The notes beneath the pieces are model-generated. The model saw only the letters and a list, made by a program, of their open reading frames with translations. It was not told where the DNA came from and did not search any database. Source: Brevibacillus reuszeri (lineage in GTDB: Bacteria > Bacillota > Bacilli > Brevibacillales > Brevibacillaceae). Taken from it: 64,000 nucleotides of DNA. Positions 55,212 through 63,348 of this stretch are shown here, piece by piece (position 1 is the first letter of the stretch; every line of letters starts with the position of its first letter). The stretch spans positions 310,001 to 374,000 of the forward strand of contig NZ_BEXF01000003.1 in assembly GCF_002897295.1 (NCBI RefSeq). The letters are read 5' to 3'. A program made the translations under genes and the position numbers.

Positions 55212-56339
55212 ATGCAACAGCAACAAGTGCGGCAATTCATCGAACGCTATCTTGCCACTTTTTCGGCTCATATTGTAGAAACACATCCCGATTATTTGAC
55301 TGTGAAGCTGCCAGTAGAAGTAGATAAAGACATCGGCAATCGCCCATTTTACTGGAGCTGGGTGGAAAAAATGAATCTCGCCTATCAGCCTCTGGTGCTG
55401 ACATTTGCCTTCAACCCAGATCGCATGCCGGATGGAGTACGCGCCGAGCATATGCATCTGGGAGCGGCGCGGATGCAGCAAATTTTCGATTCAACGAAAA
55501 AGCACGGGCGATTTCTCTGTATGTACGAGCAAAGCCCGCTGGCGCTGGGAGCAGGTGGGAAACGCCGTTCTGCCCCACTCGTTCCATGGCTTGCACTGAA
55601 TCTCAAACTATCACTGCTGTGTGACAAGAAGCGCGATATTTTATTGTATCTGGGGATTAACCTGCATAACCCGCGGATCGTACACGATTTTACCTCCTTC
55701 CTGTTTCAGTTGCCTCTTACGCCCGCCATCCCGGATTACTTTTACACGTTGGACCGGAGGATAAGTATCGAGCAAGCGCTGGAGATGGCAAAGCAGGAAG
55801 TCAGTACTGTGCTGGAAAAAGAAGATCAAAAGTGGGCTGAGGAAGCACGGGAGCGCTTGATGGAAGAGCTGGCTATTCTTGCTGCGTATTACGAGGAGCT
55901 GGCGCGGCGCGAACCCGCTGCTGAGGACGATGCATCAAGAGAAAGTACAGAAGAAGAGGAAGAAGCTCCGACACAAGAAGTGACTGTCGAAAATAATATC
56001 CCGTCTGCTCCTGCGGTCTCACTTGCCAGTACCGTTGTCGAACAGCCGCAGACACTTGACGAATATCGGTCCTCCGGTGGGCGAATCCTCGACTTTTTAC
56101 GTGCAAATGGCATTCAGACGACACCACGCGAACAGATCGATCATGGGGAATGGCAAAAAAGCACGCCAGAAGAGGAACGAAAGCGTCGGATGGACGAGCT
56201 CAAATGGCAGTACGAACCACGCATTGAGGTGCAGCTCATCAATGGCGGGCTTTTCTATTTATACTCCGCCCCTGCACCATTCCCTATGACACCGATTCTA
56301 AGCAAAGCTAATACCCCCGTTTCACGGCGAATCATGTAA
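55212..56339 (+). CDS. yqhG: YqhG family protein with acidic insertion
   Basis: A 375-aa protein following yqhH by 44 nt. Residues 1-230 fit YqhG (FIERYLATFSAHIVETHPDYLTVKLPVEVDKDIGNRPFYWSW). Residues about 233-285 are an acidic, low-complexity linker (STEEEEEAPTQE), followed by a C-terminal segment with EPRIEVQLINGGLFYLYSAP. As I recall, the B. subtilis protein is about 100 residues shorter, so the linker looks like a lineage-specific expansion. No known catalytic motif. The lasting pairing with an SNF2 helicase suggests a partner or regulator of it. Confidence 0.85.
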   Translation: MQQQQVRQFIERYLATFSAHIVETHPDYLTVKLPVEVDKDIGNRPFYWSWVEKMNLAYQPLVLTFAFNPDRMPDGVRAEHMHLGAARMQQIFDSTKKHGRFLCMYEQSPLALGAGGKRRSAPLVPWLALNLKLSLLCDKKRDILLYLGINLHNPRIVHDFTSFLFQLPLTPAIPDYFYTLDRRISIEQALEMAKQEVSTVLEKEDQKWAEEARERLMEELAILAAYYEELARREPAAEDDASRESTEEEEEAPTQEVTVENNIPSAPAVSLASTVVEQPQTLDEYRSSGGRILDFLRANGIQTTPREQIDHGEWQKSTPEEERKRRMDELKWQYEPRIEVQLINGGLFYLYSAPAPFPMTPILSKANTPVSRRIM

Positions 56340-56448
56340 AAGAACAACGAGAAATTATGAAGCGGAAAAGACAAGTTGCAACAAATCTTTTTGGTATACC
56401 TGGTTACAATAGGAATAGGATAGCCTTATTAAAGGTGGTGCATGCTTT

Positions 56449-57309
56449 GTGACCAGACGATTTTTCCCGCTCATCTCTGCCCTGCTCTCGATGCTGCTGC
56501 TTCTCGCCATGCCTGTAAATGCCGAGGACACCAGCTGGGACAAGCAGTTCCAAACACAAATCACGGAGTGGAAGGACGCAATCGCGAATCGGGACCCGGG
56601 CTTCAAAGAATGGCAGCATTCACAAACCGAGGTCCAGACGCTGGGTGCCAATCAACGTCAATGGCTGGTAAGCATCAAAAAATCAGGCAAGCAAGTCGGG
56701 TATTTGGTTGTCGGAGAAACACCTGACTCTGATCCTGATCCAAAAAGTAAATTTGTTTTGCTGGAATACGGGCTAGGAGAATACATTCTGTTTGATGATG
56801 CTTTTGCGCCAAGGGAAATCGCAGCGGAGCCAGTCTATGACGGTTTCGCTTCCCATTGGCTCCTTACCCAAAACCCTGCTTCGCATATGGTGAACGCCAA
56901 AACAGGCGAGCCTTACCCGACTGCATTCATCGCAAATGAACCAGTAATGCGCACTTTGCCTCCCAATGAATTGGTTCATAGCGGCCAGCGCTTGACCCAG
57001 ACGCGCCTCCTGAAGCAGCAGGAATCCGATCCTTTTGATCAGATTGGCTGGGTCCATCAGCTGCAGTCCACCTCTGATATCACCTGGAAACAGCTCTGGC
57101 AGCAGCAGGAAGGCTCTTCTATTACCCTTACTGTTCCTTTGCATCATTCGAAGGTGCTTGCTCCCTTTGTCGTCAGCTCGCTTCATTTATGGGATGACCA
57201 AAATGCGTATGTCGGCGTCTGGGATGAGGGCTTGCGCTTTGTTCCCTACACCTATGCCAAAAAAGTGGGACATTTTTATCTAAATCAAACAAGCTCTCCT
57301 GCCGAATAA
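56449..57309 (+). CDS. Secreted protein of unknown function
   Basis: A 286-aa protein with a clear signal peptide (FFPLISALLSMLLLLAMPVNA, cleavage likely before EDTSW). The mature part is rich in Trp, Gln and aromatic residues and has no Cys, no metal motif and no repeat that I recognise. Two halves share a beta-rich look (QWLVSIKKSGKQVGYLVVGET; NAYVGVWDEGLRFVPYTYAKK). GTG start with AAAGGTGG about 10 nt upstream. It lies after yqhG, where B. subtilis has sinI. I cannot assign a function. Confidence 0.75.
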   Translation: MTRRFFPLISALLSMLLLLAMPVNAEDTSWDKQFQTQITEWKDAIANRDPGFKEWQHSQTEVQTLGANQRQWLVSIKKSGKQVGYLVVGETPDSDPDPKSKFVLLEYGLGEYILFDDAFAPREIAAEPVYDGFASHWLLTQNPASHMVNAKTGEPYPTAFIANEPVMRTLPPNELVHSGQRLTQTRLLKQQESDPFDQIGWVHQLQSTSDITWKQLWQQQEGSSITLTVPLHHSKVLAPFVVSSLHLWDDQNAYVGVWDEGLRFVPYTYAKKVGHFYLNQTSSPAE

Positions 57310-57323
57310 CCGGTCGGAGAGCT
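57292..57323 (+). terminator. Weak terminator after the secreted-protein gene
   Basis: An 8-bp stem AGCTCTCC/GGAGAGCT (57292-57299, 57316-57323) spanning the stop codon, followed by CGTTAGTTTG. The U-tract is poor. Confidence 0.45.
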
Positions 57324-57346
57324 CGTTAGTTTGTAGCAGCCGCTGT

Positions 57347-57601
57347 TCAATGATGGTCCATCGGAGACAGTCTTACGTTTACCGCATGGAAAACTTCATT
57401 TGCTGTCATGCCTTCTGCGTTGATCACAGGTGCACTCGTAATTGTTTTGTTTTGATCACCAAGTACGTTTATGTCCTGGCCAGTGATGACGATTGCATCG
57501 ACCACCTGCTGCCAGTTCCCTAAATCAACGACCTCGTAACCATTGTCACGCAGCATTTTGCTAATCTCAGAAAGGGAATTTTCAACTGCTACTCTCGCCA
57601 T
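57347..57601 (-). CDS. YkuS/UPF0180 family protein
   Basis: An 84-aa cytosolic protein with VAVENSLSEISKMLRDNGYEVVDL, AIVITGQDINVLGD and VINAEGMTANEVFHAV. It fits the UPF0180 (YkuS) family of small Firmicute proteins without known function. ATG 57601 is preferred (GGAGG 6 nt upstream) over one two codons earlier. It is 20 nt after yqzE on the same strand. Confidence 0.82.
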   Translation of the reverse strand: MARVAVENSLSEISKMLRDNGYEVVDLGNWQQVVDAIVITGQDINVLGDQNKTITSAPVINAEGMTANEVFHAVNVRLSPMDHH

Positions 57602-57621
57602 CTTCATCCTCCGTCCACAAT

Positions 57622-57783
57622 TTACTTACGCCACAATAGACGAATAGACATCGGAATTGCCCCGAACCAACGCGACGACCAAGATTCTTTTGGCGTCTTG
57701 CGTTGACGACGTTCATCTTTTGGGGTTTCCATGTACGTGACAAACAAGCGGGTCAGATATTTCAAATACTCCTGAAAAGACAT
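57622..57783 (-). CDS. yqzE: YqzE-like small protein
   Basis: A 53-aa open reading frame: MSFQEYLKYLTRLFVTYMET, a central basic stretch with DERRQRKTPKESWSSRWFG and an amphipathic C-terminus IPMSIRLLWRK. This matches YqzE, which in B. subtilis lies after comGG. AAGGAGG lies 9 nt before the ATG at 57783. Function unknown; the amphipathic ends suggest membrane association. Confidence 0.85.
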   Translation of the reverse strand: MSFQEYLKYLTRLFVTYMETPKDERRQRKTPKESWSSRWFGAIPMSIRLLWRK

Positions 57784-57926
57784 CGTACGTGACCTCCTTT
57801 ATACCCTGCGGATTCACGCCGTTTTGCCTGCGGCGGAGCGCTTCACTTCTAGTCTGTCCCGTCCCCTCAGATTTCAACCGTATGGCTAGTATTTTCAGCT
57901 TCAGTCGCTTCGCAGTCTGATCCCCA

Positions 57927-59777
57927 TCAATTTCCTGCTGCTCTTGTATAAATTTTTACCGTTTTCTCTTCCGGTTCATAGATGGTTTCAAACCCGAGTG
58001 CCTGGTCGAAAAAGGATAGCGGAACCATCGTGCGTTCTTTGATTTCCAGGAGTGGTTGGCCAAGATCCAAACGCTTTTCCCCAACCATAGCCATCTGTTC
58101 GCGCTCTTTTATAAATACTTCCCGACCATATCCTTTTACCCGAATCATTTGTTTCTCTTTATCCCAGCTAATCCCAAGTCCCATGCGTTCACCTACTTCT
58201 CGAAGCGGAATGTAGACGGTATTTTTGGTGACTCTTGCCGGGATTGTTGGATAAAAGCTCATGCCGTTAATTACCGTGGTGATATAAGGTTCAAAATAAA
58301 CGGGGGCAAAGCCTTGGGTATGCGGATTTTTCGTGTTGGTGACGAAATATTTGGCTTCACCCTGGAGCGCTTGCCCCAGTGCTTGATCAAGATGCTCGGC
58401 TCCAATGACACTGCCATGGTAGTTTTGTTGTACACGTTTCAAAAAGCGCTTGTAGCTGTCATCCCCAATTTGCCGGCGAAGATTGTCAAACAAAAGCGCG
58501 CCCTTTGAGTACCACGTCCAGTGGAACTCTTCTTCCGTCGCAAAGGTTTGCAGTGGCTTGTCCAGCTTGCCCGCAGGATACTTCTCCCGCAAACGCTGAT
58601 TGTCACGTGTATACTCGCTTAGCAGTGTGGATGCTGACTGATCGCCATAACGATTTTGCAAATAATGATATACACTTAATTCCACCAAGCCCTCATCTAG
58701 CCAGCCATGCGATGCTTCCAGTGTTGCCACGCTGTTATACCACCATAAGTGGGCGATTTCGTGCGGCAGCCAGTGGTCGATCAGATTTCGCTGGTACATG
58801 TCCCGCTTGAATATGGCGAGGTTGGCATACTCCATCGCATAGGTCGTACCTGTGCTTGTTTCTGCAATAGACACATGTGGATAAGGCAAAGCCCCGTACC
58901 AATCCGTGTACGTAGGGAAAACAGATTCGGCAATTGCCTTGATTCGCTCTATATTTCCTTTATCTACCGAGGCAATATCAACCGTCAAATTAGGTGGAAA
59001 CGTAATCGTTTCAATGTGATACAGCGGACTTCCTACCAAAGCAAAATTGAGCAGCTTTTTCCCGTGATAATGAATCTCCTGTTTACTACCTTCCAACTCG
59101 CGGATCTGCCCTCTCCCCGCGGAGCTAACCCACTGATAGCCTCGTGGGGAAACAAAGGATACATCATAGTCGCCATAGTGATAAATAAACGGATCGCCAA
59201 AATCGATACGCTGCGGTGGATCATACCAGTTTCCTTGTTGATTTTGTGCTGCCAGCATCGGATACCATGTCGTTAAGGTCCAGATATCGTCCTTAACCCC
59301 GAAGCGCGTACCTCTGCGCGGAACCGGATTTTCAAATTCGATCGTGAGCTCACCGCGCAGTTCATTGCCAAATGGATTGTCCAGCTTGACAACGGAAATC
59401 TCCCTGTTGAACGGCAATGCCCTCTCTTTGTAGCGGATAGATTTAACTGACATTTTGTTCCATATGTAATCGTACACGTACAACCTGACATCTTTTGTTT
59501 TCGGGTTGTCAAACTCCACAGTCATCTTGCCTGATATTTTGGCTTCGGATGAATGTAATTCTGCCTGTATCTTATAGGCTGGATGCAAATCCTTTACATA
59601 AGACGGCAAGGGTGGATCATAGGAGAACGGGTCTACTCCCGTCTGCTCGGATACGGCAGTCTGACTTGCCGCAAGAAACTGTGATATCGCCGGCCAATAA
59701 GCGATTACTCCAGCTGAACCAAAGAGGACCAGGATCGTTAGACAAACTAATAGGCTCGTTTTTTGCAATTTTCTCAT
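57927..59777 (-). CDS. Exported M1 metallopeptidase fused to copper-amine-oxidase-type stalk domain
   Basis: A 616-aa gluzincin anchored by an N-terminal membrane segment (LLVCLTILVLFGSAGVIAYW). The M1 domain has AMEYAN (314) in place of GAMEN and the zinc site HEIAH (339-343) followed, exactly 18 residues later, by the Glu of WLDEG. The last 110 residues or so (INGMSFYPTIPARV, TVYIPLREVGERMGLG, MVPLSFFDQALGFE) form a copper amine oxidase N-terminal-like domain, common in Paenibacillaceae surface proteins. ATG 59777 has GGGGG 5 nt upstream. It probably trims peptides outside the membrane. Confidence 0.88.
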   Translation of the reverse strand: MRKLQKTSLLVCLTILVLFGSAGVIAYWPAISQFLAASQTAVSEQTGVDPFSYDPPLPSYVKDLHPAYKIQAELHSSEAKISGKMTVEFDNPKTKDVRLYVYDYIWNKMSVKSIRYKERALPFNREISVVKLDNPFGNELRGELTIEFENPVPRRGTRFGVKDDIWTLTTWYPMLAAQNQQGNWYDPPQRIDFGDPFIYHYGDYDVSFVSPRGYQWVSSAGRGQIRELEGSKQEIHYHGKKLLNFALVGSPLYHIETITFPPNLTVDIASVDKGNIERIKAIAESVFPTYTDWYGALPYPHVSIAETSTGTTYAMEYANLAIFKRDMYQRNLIDHWLPHEIAHLWWYNSVATLEASHGWLDEGLVELSVYHYLQNRYGDQSASTLLSEYTRDNQRLREKYPAGKLDKPLQTFATEEEFHWTWYSKGALLFDNLRRQIGDDSYKRFLKRVQQNYHGSVIGAEHLDQALGQALQGEAKYFVTNTKNPHTQGFAPVYFEPYITTVINGMSFYPTIPARVTKNTVYIPLREVGERMGLGISWDKEKQMIRVKGYGREVFIKEREQMAMVGEKRLDLGQPLLEIKERTMVPLSFFDQALGFETIYEPEEKTVKIYTRAAGN

Positions 59778-59929
59778 GACAGCCCCCAAATCGCTCGGCG
59801 GCAAGCGTTCTTTTTTTATCCTGCTGCGCCTGACAAAAGGCAAGGCGTAGCCAGAATTCTATTGTACCAAAAGTTAGTAAAGCTGAGTAAAAATTCGCAG
59901 GGCTGGCAAGATGCTTCACGTGATCCTTG

Positions 59930-60895
59930 TTACCACGTTTCGTATACGACTTGTCCAGTGTGACGCAAATCGTAGCCCCCGATCGCTTCCAGCTCTTTCT
60001 GGAAGGAAGCAGATTGCAGCACCTCTACTATGTATCGGATTAATGACTCATTTTCTTTTGTCTTCATCACAACTAAATCATAGCTTTCGCGCACTACTGG
60101 CAAAAAATCAACGCCTACCAAGCTTGCTGCCTTCTCGATTCCGACCCCCACATCCGCTTCTTTTCTAGCGACAGCCCCCGCTACTGCCAAATGATTGGCC
60201 TCTTCCCGCTCGTATCCGGGCACATCCTTGCCTGCGATGCCGTGGATGCGAAACTGTTCTTCGATGAGTGTGCGTGCTCCTGAGCCTTTTTCCCGGTTAA
60301 TCATCCGAACCCCCGGCTTGGTCAAGTCCTTCCACGAGCTTATTTGCTTCGGATTCCCAGGCTGTACGTAAAAGCCGGCGAGCCGAGATAGCATGTTCAC
60401 GATAATAAAACGATGTCCGGACAAAATTCTGCGAACATAAGGAACATTGTATTGGTCTGTATCCCCATCGTACAAATGCGTGCTGACGATATCTGCTTCA
60501 CCATTGTACATCGCTACCAAGCTGTTCAGGCTGCCGACGTAAGAGCGTAGTGGGCGAATCGTTTTGTCCTTTTGCGTTAATTGGGTCGCTAGCATATCGA
60601 GGCTGACATCCTGACCGCTTATGATAATATTTCGTACGGCACTTCCAGCAGTGTTATTTCCGTTAAGAATAACTTGCTGAATTTGACTGGCTTGAGGTGA
60701 AGGAGAAGGAACTTGACGATACTCTCCTTTTGCCCGTGTTTTATACGCTTCCAGATCGCTTGCATCTACACGCATCTGCCTGCCGACTCGATAAGCAGGC
60801 AATTCTCCTTTTTTTATCAAGTCATAGACGGTCAGCTTGGAAATTCGCAAAAGCTTTGCGATTTCTTCTGTCGTATAGGAATTTTCATTACTCAT
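59930..60895 (-). CDS. HTH-excisionase/substrate-binding domain regulator (YvgK-like)
   Basis: A 321-aa regulator with an N-terminal MerR/excisionase-type HTH (YTTEEIAKLLRISKLTVYDLIKKGELPAYRVGRQMRVDA... at residues 8-50) joined to a periplasmic-binding-protein-like domain (VGSLNSLVAMYNGEADIVSTHLYDG; REKGSGARTLIEEQF; EADVGVGIEKAASLVG). The second domain resembles ModA/PBP-like molybdate sensors. B. subtilis has yvgK beside the yvgL-yvgM molybdate genes in the same way. It is divergent from modABC and probably senses oxyanion and controls it. Confidence 0.88.
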   Translation of the reverse strand: MSNENSYTTEEIAKLLRISKLTVYDLIKKGELPAYRVGRQMRVDASDLEAYKTRAKGEYRQVPSPSPQASQIQQVILNGNNTAGSAVRNIIISGQDVSLDMLATQLTQKDKTIRPLRSYVGSLNSLVAMYNGEADIVSTHLYDGDTDQYNVPYVRRILSGHRFIIVNMLSRLAGFYVQPGNPKQISSWKDLTKPGVRMINREKGSGARTLIEEQFRIHGIAGKDVPGYEREEANHLAVAGAVARKEADVGVGIEKAASLVGVDFLPVVRESYDLVVMKTKENESLIRYIVEVLQSASFQKELEAIGGYDLRHTGQVVYETW

Positions 60896-60937
60896 AGCCG
60901 ACCTCCTATTAGTTCCACTCTATTTCATACTCATTCC

Positions 60938-61015
60938 ATTATACAAAAATCGCAATTGATTATTAATGACAAATCACTATAATCTAATTATATCCAGTTA
61001 TAATTAATTATAACT
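60938..61015. promoter_or_regulatory. Divergent mod promoters and 20-bp palindromic operator
   Basis: Plus strand: TTGATT (60956-60961) and TATAAT (60978-60983), spacer 16, for modA. Minus strand: TATAAT (60938-60943) with TTAATA 17 nt upstream, for the regulator. A perfect 20-bp palindrome AGTTATAATTAATTATAACT (60996-61015) lies just after the expected modA start site, a position suited to repression by the adjacent regulator. Confidence 0.65.
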
Positions 61016-61042
61016 AAACATAACATTGGGGGTCTTATCGAA

Positions 61043-61870
61043 ATGAAGAAGCAACTCCTGGCTATTGGGGCCGCTCTTTGCCTCATAATAACAGCCTGCT
61101 CCACCTCGCAACCAGCGCCACAGCAAAGCGCACCGCAGCCAAATACGCCGGCAGTCTCCGAAACAAAGCAGCCTGAAGCGGAAAAGGTCGAATTAATGAT
61201 CTCTGCCGCTGCGAGCTTGACTGATGCACTGAATGAACTGAAAACATCTTTTGAATCCGATCATCCGGGAACCACACTTACTTTTAACTTTGGCAGCTCT
61301 GGTAAATTGGCTACCCAAATTACGCAGGGTGCTCCATCTGACGTCTTTTTGTCTGCGAGCAAAAAGGATATGGATGGATTAGAAGAAAAGCAGCTGATCG
61401 ACAAGGCGACTCGCCAGGATTTCACCGGCAATGCACTCGTTCTAGTGGCAAATGCGAATAGTACGCCAGCAATCTCTTCCTTTGAAGAGCTGAACAATCC
61501 AGCTATCAAGCACATCGCAGTTGGCGAGCCTGAGACGGTCCCTGCTGGCCGTTATGCCAAAGAAACACTTGAGGCATTGAAATTGTGGGAGAGCCTCTCT
61601 GGTCGCATGGTATATGGTAGTGACGTGAGACAAGTGTTGACGTTTGTTGAATCTGGCAACGCCGAGGTGGGTGTTGTCTACTCCAGCGATGCGGCTATCT
61701 CCAAAAATGTAAAAGTATTGGCGACAGCAAAGCCAGAATGGCACAAGCCTATCGTTTATCCTGGTGCTGTAGTTACTGCAACCCAGCACGGGGATGCAGC
61801 AAAAGCTTTTCTTACCTACTTGACAAGTGACAAGGGAAAAGAGATCTTGAAAAAGTACGGATTCCAATAA
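61043..61870 (+). CDS. modA: Molybdate ABC transporter binding lipoprotein
   Basis: Extracellular molybdate receptor. A lipoprotein signal ends at LIITAC (lipobox Cys near residue 19), followed by a Pro/Gln linker and the ModA domain with ISAAASLTDALNELK, NFGSSGKLATQITQGAPSDVFLSAS and GVVYSSDAA. Length 275 aa. GGGGG lies 10 nt before the ATG. First gene of modABC. Confidence 0.95.
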   Translation: MKKQLLAIGAALCLIITACSTSQPAPQQSAPQPNTPAVSETKQPEAEKVELMISAAASLTDALNELKTSFESDHPGTTLTFNFGSSGKLATQITQGAPSDVFLSASKKDMDGLEEKQLIDKATRQDFTGNALVLVANANSTPAISSFEELNNPAIKHIAVGEPETVPAGRYAKETLEALKLWESLSGRMVYGSDVRQVLTFVESGNAEVGVVYSSDAAISKNVKVLATAKPEWHKPIVYPGAVVTATQHGDAAKAFLTYLTSDKGKEILKKYGFQ

Positions 61871-61908
61871 CGACACATTGCACGTAAGAAAAAAGGAGGT
61901 GGTTAGCG

Positions 61909-62595
61909 ATGATCGAAACAAATCTCACACCATTACTGCTTTCTCTAAAAGTAGCTGCGCTCTCCACCTCCCTTGTTTTTATACTCGGGATGTTAGCTGC
62001 CAGATGGATGACTCAAAAGGACTTTTGGGGAAAGCATGTTTTGGAATCTCTTTTTTTATTGCCACTTGTTCTTCCGCCCACAGTCGTTGGCTTTGGGCTG
62101 TTAATGCTTTTTGGGAAAAATGGCTTTCTTGGACAGTTGCTAAACGAATGGTTTGGCATTACCGTCGTTTTTACCCTGACAGGAGCTGTTATTGCCTCTG
62201 TCGTGGTTTCCTTCCCCTTAATGTACCAAAGTGCTGTTGCCGCCTTTACTGGCGTAGATCGACGCTTTGAAAACGCGGCTCGGACGATGGGAGCTTCGGA
62301 GTGGCGAGTCTTTTGGACAGTGGCGTTTCCTTTGGCGTGGCCAGGTCTTTTAGCCGGATTTGTCCTGTCCTTTGCCCGTGGCTTAGGTGAATTCGGCGCT
62401 ACTCTCATGCTGGCTGGATATATTCCAGGAAAAACGGATACAATTCCTGTCGCCATCTATTTTGCAGTCGAGGCAGGCCAAATGGAAAAGGCTCTGTTCT
62501 GGGTTGTTATCATTGTTTCGCTCGGGATGGGGACTACCCTCTGGCTCAACTGGTGGAGCAGGCGCAATGTACGCCGATACGCCAATCAAAAGTAA
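61909..62595 (+). CDS. modB: Molybdate ABC transporter permease
   Basis: Membrane subunit with about five helices (KVAALSTSLVFILGMLAARW, LLPLVLPPTVVGFGLLMLFG). The EAA coupling loop reads ENAARTMGASEWRVFWTVAFPLAWPGLLAG-like over residues about 122-150. Length 228 aa. AAGGAGG lies about 8 nt before the ATG. Confidence 0.95.
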   Translation: MIETNLTPLLLSLKVAALSTSLVFILGMLAARWMTQKDFWGKHVLESLFLLPLVLPPTVVGFGLLMLFGKNGFLGQLLNEWFGITVVFTLTGAVIASVVVSFPLMYQSAVAAFTGVDRRFENAARTMGASEWRVFWTVAFPLAWPGLLAGFVLSFARGLGEFGATLMLAGYIPGKTDTIPVAIYFAVEAGQMEKALFWVVIIVSLGMGTTLWLNWWSRRNVRRYANQK

Positions 62596-62610
62596 GGCAG
62601 GTGGACCCAT

Positions 62611-63273
62611 ATGCTTACGGTTGACATAAAGAAGCGATTGCCTGATTTTTTATTGGACGTTCGTTTTTCCATCCAGCAAGAGGTTGTAGTCTTGTTTGGT
62701 CCTTCCGGTTCTGGCAAAACGACGATCTTGAACTGTATCGCAGGACTTGTCCATCCCGATTATGGGCATATCAAGCTCCATGATCAGTTTTTTTATGAAC
62801 AGGGCAAGAAGCCACTCCCGGTGCAAAAGCGAAATATCGGTTATTTATTTCAGGACTATGCGCTTTTCCCGCACATGACGGTAGCCCAAAACGTCCGTTA
62901 CGGACTGAAGGAAGGTCATGAGCTGCACCTGGAGCCTTTGCTCTCTTCAGTTGGAATTGATCAGCTGATGCAAAAGTACCCGCATCAATTATCTGGCGGG
63001 CAAAAGCAACGCGTCGCCCTCGTCCGCGCTTTAGCCACAGAGCCAGATATTCTCTTGCTTGACGAGCCTTTATCTGCTCTCGATGCTGAAACACGAAGAC
63101 AATGCCAGGATGAGCTTTTGCGACTGCACCAAATGTGGAACATCCCGTTTCTATTGGTCACCCATGATCGGGAAGAGGCTGAGAAGCTGGCTGATGTCAT
63201 CTTGATGATCGAAGACGGCAAACTCATTTCGCAAAAAAAGAAAGAGCCTCTTTTAAGTCCTTCAATCAGCTAA
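62611..63273 (+). CDS. modC: Molybdate ABC transporter ATPase
   Basis: ATP-binding subunit with Walker A GPSGSGKTT, signature LSGGQKQR, Walker B ILLLDEPLSALDAETRR and His-loop LVTHDREEAEKLAD. At 220 aa it ends after the ABC core and lacks the C-terminal TOBE molybdate-sensing domain of E. coli ModC, so feedback regulation by that route is not expected. AGGTG lies 9 nt before the ATG. Confidence 0.94.
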   Translation: MLTVDIKKRLPDFLLDVRFSIQQEVVVLFGPSGSGKTTILNCIAGLVHPDYGHIKLHDQFFYEQGKKPLPVQKRNIGYLFQDYALFPHMTVAQNVRYGLKEGHELHLEPLLSSVGIDQLMQKYPHQLSGGQKQRVALVRALATEPDILLLDEPLSALDAETRRQCQDELLRLHQMWNIPFLLVTHDREEAEKLADVILMIEDGKLISQKKKEPLLSPSIS

Positions 63274-63278
63274 ACAAA

Positions 63279-63342
63279 AAAGCCATACAGGTACGCCTGA
63301 ATCCTTGGTGGACAGGTCATTCCTGTATGGCTTTCCTTTTTT
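63279..63342. terminator. Bidirectional terminator between modC and pxpA
   Basis: A 13-bp stem AAAGCCATACAGG/CCTGTATGGCTTT (63279-63291, 63322-63334). Plus strand continues CCTTTTTT, minus strand TTTTTTG. Confidence 0.88.
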
Positions 63343-63348
63343 AGTCAG

